NCBI GenBank assembly: GCA_036568605.1
Contig: DATCSE010000039.1
Location: forward strand, 1 to 20,038
Length of the DNA: 20,038 nt
Source of the DNA: DATCSE01 sp036568605
GTDB taxonomy: Bacteria; Pseudomonadota; Gammaproteobacteria; Burkholderiales; Burkholderiaceae_C
Reading direction: 5' to 3'
The notes beneath the pieces were generated by a model. That model was given only the letters and a program-made list of their open reading frames with translations. It was not told the origin of the DNA and ran no database searches. Of this stretch, positions 7,803 through 13,906 are shown one piece after another. The position numbers and the translations under genes are program-made. Position 1 is the stretch's first letter, and every line of letters starts with the position of its first letter.

Positions 7803-8953
7803 TCCGGCGGCAGGCGCTCGGGGGTCGCGTCGAGCAGAAGGCGCGCGAGGATCTCGGGCACCTCGAACACCGCGCGATTGCGCATGCGCTGCACGCCGGC
7901 CTTCAGCTGCGGCAACTGCGCGATCACGTCGCCGACCGCCCCGCGCACGCCGCGGAACGACTTCAGCACGACGCCGATGCCCATCTCGCGCACCCATTGC
8001 GTGTTGTAGCGCTCCTGCGGCATCGTCCACGCGTTGGCGATCGTGATCACCGGCAGGCCGCACTGCACCGCCTCGCACAGGCTGCCGGGGCCCGGCTTGC
8101 CGATGAAGAAGTCGCCCAGCCGCATGTAGCGGCAGACCTCGTCGGTGAAGCCGATCGCGACATGCGGCCGCAGCGCGGCTGCGGCCGCGCGACGCAGCCG
8201 GCGCACCAGCGGCTCGTTGCGGCCGCACAGCAGGATCAACTGCACGTCCTGCAGACGCTCGGCGATCGTCGCCATCTGCGCCGCGCCCTGGCCGCCGAAC
8301 ATCACGATGCCGGTGGGCCGTGCCGGGTCCAGTCCGAGCGCGCGCAGCTCCGCATCGCGATCCTGCGGCGCGGTGCGGTAGAACGCAGGGCGCAGGATCA
8401 TCCCGGAGGTCAGCGAGATCCGGGCCTCGGCGTACCCGGCGGCACGCGCCTGCGCGGCGGCATGGGGCGTGCCGCAGACCACGTGCTGGTCCTGGCCCGG
8501 CTCGATCCAGAAGTGCGGCGGCAGGTCGGCCAGATCGGTCAGCACCGTCGCGAACGGCACGCCGGGCAGCGTGGACGCGACCGACTCGTACAGCGCGCGG
8601 TTGAAGTTCGGGATCAGCGAGACCACGAGGTCGGGCTCGGTGCGCAGCCAGTGCTGCTGCAGCGAGCGCACCAGCGACGCGTGGCTCAACCGGATCATGC
8701 CCTGCAGCAGCTTCAGCTCCTGCGCGAGGCCCAGGGTCCAGCCGCGCGCGAGGCGCCGGTTGTAGAAGTCCTCCGGCGCGAAGCCGGTCAGCTTGCGGAA
8801 CTTGTGATCGGGGTCCAGCACCTCGGAGAGGTTGACGAGCTGCACGTCCCAGGGGCGCTGCTGGTCGCGGATCACCTCTTGCAGCGCCAGCGCCGCCGAG
8901 CGATGGCCGCCGCCTGCGTTGAAATACACGAGGGCGACGGTCTTGCGGGTCAT
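7766..8953 (-). CDS. GT28 glycosyltransferase, MGDG-synthase / diacylglycerol glucosyltransferase type
   Basis: This 395-residue enzyme probably works at the inner face of the plasma membrane. Family members transfer galactose or glucose from a UDP-sugar to diacylglycerol, giving mono- or oligo-glycosyl diacylglycerol. The N-terminal MGDG-synthase domain begins with the glycine loop FNAGGGHRSAALAL (residues 11-24), and PDLVVSLIPNFN lies at about 107-118. The C-terminal nucleotide-sugar domain has IVMFGGQGA (216-224), the family signature FFIGKPGPGSLCEA (282-295) and PQERYNTQW (312-320). No signal peptide is seen, as usual for the family. The gene follows a phosphatidylserine decarboxylase by 63 bases on the same strand and heads a run of lipid genes. 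The ATG lacks a clear Shine-Dalgarno sequence. The sugar specificity cannot be read from the sequence. A related role in undecaprenyl-linked synthesis (MurG-like) is less likely given the AGGGHRSAA loop and the lipid neighbours. Confidence 0.85.
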   Translation of the reverse strand: MTRKTVALVYFNAGGGHRSAALALQEVIRDQQRPWDVQLVNLSEVLDPDHKFRKLTGFAPEDFYNRRLARGWTLGLAQELKLLQGMIRLSHASLVRSLQQHWLRTEPDLVVSLIPNFNRALYESVASTLPGVPFATVLTDLADLPPHFWIEPGQDQHVVCGTPHAAAQARAAGYAEARISLTSGMILRPAFYRTAPQDRDAELRALGLDPARPTGIVMFGGQGAAQMATIAERLQDVQLILLCGRNEPLVRRLRRAAAAALRPHVAIGFTDEVCRYMRLGDFFIGKPGPGSLCEAVQCGLPVITIANAWTMPQERYNTQWVREMGIGVVLKSFRGVRGAVGDVIAQLPQLKAGVQRMRNRAVFEVPEILARLLLDATPERLPPDQWTEPTLARAR

Positions 8954-8978
8954 CGGGGCGCCATCGTCGCGACCTTGC

Positions 8979-8996
8979 GTGACGGTGTCGTGAAAC
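8979..8996 (-). promoter_or_regulatory. Weak PhoB-box-like sequence upstream of the GT28 gene
   Basis: On the minus strand GTTTCACGACACCGTCAC matches the E. coli Pho-box consensus CTGTCATAWAWCTGTCAY at 12 of 18 positions by hand scoring. The second half-site is better than the first. It lies 25 bases before the glycosyltransferase ATG in the short gap after the decarboxylase gene. On its own it would be unconvincing. Confidence 0.25.
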
Positions 8997-9016
8997 TGCC
9001 TTCGCGTGGACGGTCC

Positions 9017-9943
9017 TCAGGCGTCCGATGGCAGCCGCAGCAGCGCCTGGCCCATCGCGATGCGCGTGCCGGCGGCGATGCCGTCGCACAACGCGAACCC
9101 GCGCGGCGCGAACACGATGATGGTCGAGCCGTGCTGGAACCAGCCCATCTCGTCGCCCTTCGCGAAGCGCGCGCTGCACGGCATCTCGTTCGCGCCGCGG
9201 TAGCGCAAGTGCAGCAGCACGTTCAGGAAGTGCAGCCGGATGCTCGCGACCAGGATCGCGGCAACCGGCACCAGCGCGATCGGCTGGCCGCCCGCGGTCA
9301 GCCGCGCGCGCAGCACCGCGCGCTCGTTGCGGCAGAACAGCCGCTCGACCCGCGCGAGCGCGATCGGGTTCACGTTCCAGGTGTCGCCGCTCAGGTACGT
9401 CACGTGCTCGACCGTGCAGTCGTGCGGCGCGTGGAAGCGGTGGTACATGCTGGAGGTCAGGCGCAGCGTCACGTAGGTCCCGTCGCGGAACGCCGTCGTG
9501 TCCTGCGTCGGCCCGAACAGCTCGGCGATCGAGTACGGAAAGCCCTTGGCCTGGAATACCTGGCCGTCGCGCACCTCGCCGCACGCGCCGACGATCGCAT
9601 CGCACGGACTGCTCAGCACGGCTTCGTCGCGGTCTATCACGCGCGCGCCGGGCAGCAGCTCGCGCGTGAAGCACTCGTGCAGGCTCGCGAAGCGCTGCTG
9701 GCGCGCATCGCGCAGGTCCAGGTCGGTGAAGAGCCGCCACACCGCGATCGAGAGGCGGCACAGCAGCGGGTTGCGGATCTGGCTGAACCAGCCCACCAGC
9801 CGCGTCAGCGCGATGCGCGGCACGCGGTTGGTGAGCAGGAAGTTCAGATCCTCGTTGAGCACGAGGCGGCGCAGCAGGCTGGGGCGGCCGGCCTGGCGGT
9901 CGGGTTGGGCTTCGAGGGTGGGGTCGGCTGGTTTCACGAGCAT
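9017..9943 (-). CDS. psd: Phosphatidylserine decarboxylase
   Basis: This 308-residue pyruvoyl enzyme converts phosphatidylserine to phosphatidylethanolamine at the membrane. The expected catalytic elements are present: Asp115 in SSPCDAIVGACG, the histidine region MYHRFHAPHD (His168 or His171) and the self-cleavage motif HGST, in which Ser273 would become the pyruvoyl group (FQHGSTIIVF, 269-278). The E. coli enzyme has LGST, so leucine is replaced by histidine here while Gly-Ser-Thr is kept. The frame stays open to 10330, but that extension runs antisense through the aminotransferase gene. The ATG at 9943 gives a normal length, although no clear ribosome-binding site precedes it. The gene is divergent from the aminotransferase (55 bases between start codons) and upstream of the glycosyltransferase, so phosphatidylethanolamine supply and glycolipid synthesis look linked. 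Whether it is the only psd of the cell cannot be told. Confidence 0.88.
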   Translation of the reverse strand: MLVKPADPTLEAQPDRQAGRPSLLRRLVLNEDLNFLLTNRVPRIALTRLVGWFSQIRNPLLCRLSIAVWRLFTDLDLRDARQQRFASLHECFTRELLPGARVIDRDEAVLSSPCDAIVGACGEVRDGQVFQAKGFPYSIAELFGPTQDTTAFRDGTYVTLRLTSSMYHRFHAPHDCTVEHVTYLSGDTWNVNPIALARVERLFCRNERAVLRARLTAGGQPIALVPVAAILVASIRLHFLNVLLHLRYRGANEMPCSARFAKGDEMGWFQHGSTIIVFAPRGFALCDGIAAGTRIAMGQALLRLPSDA

Positions 9944-9998
9944 GTCAAGCAGGGGTGGTAGACAGTCGGCATGAGTCACAACGAGACGCCGTTGCCCC

Positions 9999-11657
9999 AT
10001 GGATGAAGCCATCACACTGAGCGCCATCGCGCTCGCCATCGCCGGCCTGGCGTGGAGCGTGCCGCGTGCCACGCAGCGCCTCGAGCTTTCGCGTGCGAAG
10101 CACCGCTCGATGGCCGGGCACGCGCGGATCGCGAAGCGGGTGGCCGCGCTGATCCCCGGGTATGCGTATGACGAGCAGCGCTTCTTCGCCTCGGACGATG
10201 CGCCGGCCGAGGTCGTGGCGCGGCGCCGCGCCGGGCTCGCGCGGCTCGCCGAGCATTTCGCGACGCATTGCCCGCGCAGCCTCGCGGCCACCGCGCGCAT
10301 CCGCGAGGGTTTGTCGGACCTGCAGTTCACCAGCAGCTACCGCGTGCCGTTCCAGTACAGCCCGTACCTGCGCGAACACCTGAAAACCGGCAGCGCGCTG
10401 CAGGCTTCGAGCGGCGTCACGGTCGAGGACCTGGACGGCAACGTCTACCACGACCTGACCGGGTCGTATGGCGTCAACGTGTTCGGCTACGACTTCTACA
10501 AGGCCTGCGTCGACGAAGGCATCGCGGCCACGCGTGCGCTCGGGCCCGTGCTGGGTGCCTACCACCCGTGCGTGGCCGAGAACATCGAGCGGCTGAAGGC
10601 GATCTCCGGGCTGGACGAGGTGTCGTTCCACATGTCCGGCACCGAGGCGGTGATGCAGGCGGTGCGGCTCGCGCGTTACCACACGCGCCGCTCGCACCTC
10701 GTACGCTTCAGCGGCGCGTACCACGGCTGGTGGGAGGACGTGCAGCCCGGCCCGGGCAACCCGGCGCCGCCGCGCGCGACCACCTACACGCTGAAGGAGA
10801 TGGACGAGCGCACGCTGCGCGTGCTGCGCAAGCGGCGCGACATCGCCTGCGTGCTCGTGAACCCGCTGCAGGCGCTGCACCCGAACGCCGGGGCGCCGGG
10901 CGACTCGTCGCTGGTCGACAGCAGCCGGCGCGCCGGCTTCGACCGCGCTGCCTACACCGCGTGGCTGAAGCAGCTGCGCGAGGTCTGCAGCGAGCGCGGC
11001 ATCGTGCTGATCTTCGACGAGGTGTTCCTCGGGTTCCGCCTCGCGCCGGGCGGCGCGCAGGAGTACTTCGGCGTGCGCGCCGACATGGTCACCTACGGCA
11101 AGACGCTGGGCGGCGGGCTGCCGGTCGGCGTGGTCTGCGGCCGCCGCGACCTGATGAAGCGCTTCCGTGACGAGCGGCCGGTGGACATTTGCTTCGCACG
11201 CGGCACGTTCAACTCGCATCCGTATGTGATGGGCGCGATGAAGGCCTTCCTCGACCGCCTCGAGACCGGCGCGCTGCGCGCGCAGTACGACGGCGTCGAC
11301 GAACGCTGGAACGCACGCGCTGCGCATTTCAACGAGCGCATGCAGGCGGCAGGCGTGCCGGTGCGCGCGGCCAACCTGCAGTCGATCTGGACCGTGCTGT
11401 ACGAGCGGCCATCGCGCTACAACTGGATGCTGCAGTTCTACCTGCGCAAGCACGGCCTGGCGCTGAGCTGGGTCGGCACCGGGCGGCTGATCTTCAGCCT
11501 GGACTATCCGCAGGCCGACTTCGAGCTCGTCGTCCAGCGCTTCGCCGACGCGGCGCGCGAGATGGCCGAGGACGGCTGGTGGTGGGAGGATTCGACGCTG
11601 ACCAATCGTGCGATCAAGCGCGGCATCCTGCGCGAGATGTTGCGGCAGTGGGTTTGA
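9999..11657 (+). CDS. Class-III PLP aminotransferase (glutamate-1-semialdehyde aminotransferase-like) with N-terminal membrane segment
   Basis: This 552-residue PLP enzyme is of fold type I. The aminotransferase core runs from about residue 125 onward, with SGTEAV (213-218), FSGAYHGWW (237-245), IFDEV (338-342) and the PLP lysine in TYGKTLGGG (Lys368). It is about 120 residues longer than glutamate-1-semialdehyde aminomutase because of an N-terminal extension. The extension opens with a hydrophobic stretch (ITLSAIALAIAGLAW, 5-19) followed by arginines and lysines, like a membrane anchor with the catalytic part in the cytoplasm. Housekeeping HemL is therefore unlikely. The position between a phosphatidylserine decarboxylase and lipid glycosyltransferases suggests an amine transfer to a lipid precursor or sugar, but the substrate cannot be read from the sequence. 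The ATG at 9999 has only a poor Shine-Dalgarno sequence. Confidence 0.8.
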   Translation: MDEAITLSAIALAIAGLAWSVPRATQRLELSRAKHRSMAGHARIAKRVAALIPGYAYDEQRFFASDDAPAEVVARRRAGLARLAEHFATHCPRSLAATARIREGLSDLQFTSSYRVPFQYSPYLREHLKTGSALQASSGVTVEDLDGNVYHDLTGSYGVNVFGYDFYKACVDEGIAATRALGPVLGAYHPCVAENIERLKAISGLDEVSFHMSGTEAVMQAVRLARYHTRRSHLVRFSGAYHGWWEDVQPGPGNPAPPRATTYTLKEMDERTLRVLRKRRDIACVLVNPLQALHPNAGAPGDSSLVDSSRRAGFDRAAYTAWLKQLREVCSERGIVLIFDEVFLGFRLAPGGAQEYFGVRADMVTYGKTLGGGLPVGVVCGRRDLMKRFRDERPVDICFARGTFNSHPYVMGAMKAFLDRLETGALRAQYDGVDERWNARAAHFNERMQAAGVPVRAANLQSIWTVLYERPSRYNWMLQFYLRKHGLALSWVGTGRLIFSLDYPQADFELVVQRFADAAREMAEDGWWWEDSTLTNRAIKRGILREMLRQWV

Positions 11658-11658
11658 C

Positions 11659-11743
11659 GGCGCTGGCATAAAACCCGTTCGCGCTGGGACAAAACCGCCT
11701 TCGCGCTGGGACAAAACCGCCCTCGCGCTGGGACAAAACCCCG
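11659..11743. repeat. Tandem array of a 22-bp repeat (about 4 units)
   Basis: Three near-identical 22-base units (11678-11699, 11700-11721, 11722-11743) share TTCGCGCTGGGACAAAACC. A degenerate first copy lies at 11659-11677 (GCGCTGGCATAAAACCCG). The next block, 11744 onward, begins with the same TTCGCGCTG but continues as the arm of a palindrome. The array starts directly after the aminotransferase stop codon. No spacers are present, so it is not a CRISPR array. Slippage or unequal exchange starting from the neighbouring REP-like element would explain it. Confidence 0.85.
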
Positions 11744-11818
11744 TTCGCGCTGAGCCTGTCGAAGCGCTCGCGGCGCCGGGTCCCTCGAAGAGGGCTTCGA
11801 CAAGCTCAGCCCGAACGG
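11741..11818. repeat. REP-like imperfect palindrome, probably a bidirectional terminator
   Basis: A 27-base arm at 11741-11767 (containing GTTCGCGCTGAGCCTGTCGA) is the reverse complement, with three mismatches, of the arm at 11792-11818 (containing CTTCGACAAGCTCAGCCCGA). The loop is 24 bases. It fills the gap between the convergent aminotransferase and Mpo1-like genes and ends 5 bases before the latter's stop codon, so the hairpin could terminate both transcripts. The TTCGACAAGCTCAG core is, from memory, a very widespread intergenic repeat of proteobacteria. The right arm recurs exactly at 19818-19844. Confidence 0.8.
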
Positions 11819-11822
11819 ATGT

Positions 11823-12443
11823 TCAGTGATTCTGCACGTGCATCATCGGGTCGATCAGCTCGCCGCGCAGCAGGTACAGCGGCGCCTTGTGGTACAGCTT
11901 GATGTCGTGGAACGGGTCGGTGAGGATCTTGATCATCCAGCTGAGACCGGTCACCAGATCATCCTGGATCCACAGCTGGCCCACGCGGAACAGCAGCCCG
12001 GCGATGCCCAGCGCGAGCCACGCGATGCCGACGTCGTGAACATACTCGCTGAATGAATGCGCCGGCTCGATCAGGCCGAACAGCGACGGCGCGAACCACA
12101 GCATCAGCGGGACCAGCACCCAGGCCGACATCAGCACGATCTTGCGGCGGATGTTGTAGCCGACCTTGATCGCCTCCTTGTATTCGTCGGTGACCTGGTT
12201 CACGTGGTCGTAGCCGCGCGGCTCGAAGAAGAAGTGCCCGGCCTGCCGGCTGGTCATCGAGACGCACCACGCGAGGATCGCCGACACCGCCGGCTCGAAC
12301 GCCAGCAGCGCGTATGCCGCGACGAAGCTGAGCGCGCTGAGCAGGTGCAGGCTCTGGTTGATGCGGCTGTGGTGGTAGTAGCGATGGTCGTCCCAGCGCT
12401 GGGTGTGAAGTGTCTGCTTCAGGGTCTGCAGGAAACCGTGCAC
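11823..12443 (-). CDS. Membrane protein with Mpo1-like (DUF962-type) histidine signature
   Basis: The GTG at 12443 gives 206 residues. It is chosen because GAGG sits 6 bases upstream; the ATG at 12578 would add 45 residues of unusual composition. There are hydrophobic segments at about 34-63, 105-122 and 140-160. Near the N-terminus is H24-x4-N29-x3-H33 (HHSRINQSLH), and GHFFFE follows at 69-74. This matches the arrangement HxxxxNxxxH ... GHxxxE that I recall for Mpo1/YGL010w-like proteins, the Fe(II)-dependent dioxygenases that shorten 2-hydroxy fatty acids. The distance between the two motifs is shorter than usual, and the rest (DHVNQVTDEYKEAIKVGYN) is not familiar, so this assignment is tentative. 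The neighbours are lipid genes, and it is divergent from the GT4 gene across a region with Pho-box-like sites. It may be an uncharacterised family. Confidence 0.65.
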   Translation of the reverse strand: MHGFLQTLKQTLHTQRWDDHRYYHHSRINQSLHLLSALSFVAAYALLAFEPAVSAILAWCVSMTSRQAGHFFFEPRGYDHVNQVTDEYKEAIKVGYNIRRKIVLMSAWVLVPLMLWFAPSLFGLIEPAHSFSEYVHDVGIAWLALGIAGLLFRVGQLWIQDDLVTGLSWMIKILTDPFHDIKLYHKAPLYLLRGELIDPMMHVQNH

Positions 12444-12474
12444 GGCGTACCTCGGGCTATGGGTTGACGACGCA

Positions 12475-12489
12475 CATCCGAGACGGATG
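12475..12489. promoter_or_regulatory. Small dyad in the leader of the Mpo1-like gene
   Basis: CATCCG (12475-12480) and CGGATG (12484-12489) form a perfect 6-base inverted repeat with a 3-base centre, and two further pairs follow after one mismatch. It lies 31 bases upstream of the GTG start at 12443. It could be an operator half-palindrome or a small leader hairpin. No known regulator is recognised. Confidence 0.25.
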
Positions 12490-12492
12490 CGC

Positions 12493-12545
12493 ATGACACG
12501 ATGGTGACGTCGTTGCGTGAAGCTCGGATGACAGTTGTGCGGCAG
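12493..12545 (-). promoter_or_regulatory. PhoB-box-like half-site array facing the Mpo1-like gene
   Basis: Read on the minus strand, CTGCCGCACAACTGTCAT (12528-12545) matches the Pho-box consensus CTGTCATAWAWCTGTCAY at 14 of 18 positions, with a perfect CTGTCAT half. Seen on the plus strand, RTGA-type half-sites start at 12493 (ATGACAC), 12504 (GTGACG), 12517 (GTGAAG) and 12528 (ATGACAG), spaced 11, 13 and 11 bases. An 11-base period is characteristic of PhoB binding, and tandem boxes are known for strongly Pho-controlled genes. The array ends 50 bases before the GTG start. The scoring is by hand. Confidence 0.5.
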
Positions 12546-12596
12546 CGCAGCGACAGCGCGCGGTCTTCTCGAGATCAATCGTTCGGTACCTGTGCG

Positions 12597-12614
12597 TTGT
12601 CATAGAACTGTTGC
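12597..12614 (+). promoter_or_regulatory. PhoB-box-like site facing the GT4 glycosyltransferase gene
   Basis: TTGTCATAGAACTGTTGC matches the E. coli Pho-box consensus CTGTCATAWAWCTGTCAY at 14 of 18 positions, with the two half-sites 11 bases apart. Ten bases downstream lies CAGCAT (12625-12630), a weak -10 box at the distance expected when a Pho box replaces the -35 box. The predicted transcript would then begin close to the ATG at 12637. Confidence 0.5.
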
Positions 12615-12636
12615 GTGAGTCGGTCAGCATCGCGCC

Positions 12637-13875
12637 ATGGAGACAGTGCACGACTCGGTCATCGTGGACGAGATTCCGGCGACGCGGCGCTCGCTGAGGC
12701 TGGCCGTTGTCACCGAGACCTATCCGCCTGAAGTCAACGGTGTCGCCGCGACGCTCGCGCAGGTCGTCGAAGGGCTGCACCAGCGCAACCACGCGGTGCA
12801 GCTCATCAGGCCGCGCCAGTTCAACGGCGAATCGCCCGGGCAGTCGCGCTTCCACGAGGTGCTGATGCGCGGTCTGCCGATCCCGCGGTACCCGGGGCTG
12901 CGCATGGGGCTGCCGTCCAAGGGTGCGCTGGCGCGGCTGTGGTCGTTGAGCCGGCCGGACATCGTGCACATCGCCACGGAAGGTCCGCTCGGCTGGTCGG
13001 CGCTGCAGGCCGCGCGACGGCTCAAGCTGCCTGTCAGTACCGACTTCCGCACCAACTTCCAGGCCTACAGCCAGCACTACGGCGTCGGCTGGCTGAACAA
13101 GCCCATCCTGGCCTATCTGCGCAAGTTCCATAACCTGGCGCATTGCACGATGGTGCCGACCGAGGCGATGCGCCGCGACCTGCAGGCCTATGGTTTCCAG
13201 CGGCTGCATGTCGTGTCGCGCGGCGTCGATGCGCAGCGCTTCGATCCGGCGCGGCGCAGCGCGGTGCTGCGCGCGCAGTGGGGTGCGAACGACGATGACC
13301 TCGTGGTCGCGTGCGTCGGCCGCCTGGCGCCGGAGAAGAACCTCGAGCTGCTGCTCAGCGCGTTCGAAGCGATCGAGCGGCAGCAGCCGCGCGCCAAGCT
13401 GCTGCTGGTTGGAGATGGCCCGCTGCGTGCCGAACTGCAGGCGCGCTGCCCGCAGGCGATCTTCGCGGGCCAGCGCACCGGCGACGACCTCGCAACCCAC
13501 TATGCATCGGCCGACCTGTTCCTGTTCGCCAGCGTGACCGAGTCCTTCGGCAACGTCACGACCGAAGCCATGGCCAGCGGGCTGCCGGTTGTTGCATTCC
13601 ACTCTGCTGCGGCCGCGCAGCTGATCCGTGCGCACGACAACGGCTTTACCGTGCCGCTGGGCGACCAGCGCGCATTCGTCGCCACCGCGCTCGCCTTGGC
13701 CATCGATCCGGCACAGCGCCGCGAGATCGGGCAGCGGGCACGCCGCAGCGCCTGCGAGCTCGGCTGGGATGCGGTCGTCGCGCGCTTCGAGACAGTGGTC
13801 GAGTCGCTGATCGCGTCGGGCGGCGCGCCGGCCGATGCGCCGCTGTCGCGGCTCGCCGTGCCGCGCAGCGCCTGA
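12637..13875 (+). CDS. GT4-family glycosyltransferase (GT-B fold), probably lipid-linked
   Basis: This 412-residue retaining glycosyltransferase resembles the family of MgtA/PimB/SqdX-like enzymes. After a short N-terminal lead the acceptor domain starts with RLAVVTETYPPEVNGVAATL (21-40), including the glycine-containing loop typical of GT4. The donor domain has CVGRLAPEKNLELLLSAF (226-243; Arg229 and Lys234 would contact the nucleotide diphosphate), LLVGDGPL, and the E-x7-E motif ESFGNVTTE (Glu302 and Glu310). No signal peptide is seen. Related enzymes add mannose, glucose or sulfoquinovose to lipids, and the neighbourhood suggests a glycolipid, perhaps a second sugar on the product of the GT28 enzyme. 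The sugar itself is unknown. The ATG at 12637 has no clear Shine-Dalgarno sequence; a Pho-box-like site lies directly upstream. Confidence 0.87.
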   Translation: METVHDSVIVDEIPATRRSLRLAVVTETYPPEVNGVAATLAQVVEGLHQRNHAVQLIRPRQFNGESPGQSRFHEVLMRGLPIPRYPGLRMGLPSKGALARLWSLSRPDIVHIATEGPLGWSALQAARRLKLPVSTDFRTNFQAYSQHYGVGWLNKPILAYLRKFHNLAHCTMVPTEAMRRDLQAYGFQRLHVVSRGVDAQRFDPARRSAVLRAQWGANDDDLVVACVGRLAPEKNLELLLSAFEAIERQQPRAKLLLVGDGPLRAELQARCPQAIFAGQRTGDDLATHYASADLFLFASVTESFGNVTTEAMASGLPVVAFHSAAAAQLIRAHDNGFTVPLGDQRAFVATALALAIDPAQRREIGQRARRSACELGWDAVVARFETVVESLIASGGAPADAPLSRLAVPRSA

Positions 13876-13906
13876 GCGACAAGCGCTGCGTTCGCCGGCT
13901 GTTGCT

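Noticed and set aside
6456..9761. Very long minus-strand frame of 1101 codons across the kinase, GT28 and psd genes
   Set aside because: It runs antisense to the kinase and out of frame through two real genes; the composition is arginine-rich and low-complexity as expected for GC-rich shadows.
9944..9998. Pho box in the divergent psd/aminotransferase gap
   Set aside because: TGTCA- and GACAG-like pieces occur, but no pair has the 11-base spacing; best alignments give about 9 of 18 matches.
9944..10330. Longer N-terminus of the phosphatidylserine decarboxylase
   Set aside because: The extension would run antisense through the start of the aminotransferase gene, is rich in Arg and Ser, and the normal family length is reached from 9943.
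12444..12578. ATG start at 12578 for the Mpo1-like gene
   Set aside because: It would add 45 residues rich in Arg, His and Pro that cover the Pho-like array; the GTG at 12443 has a GAGG site at proper distance.
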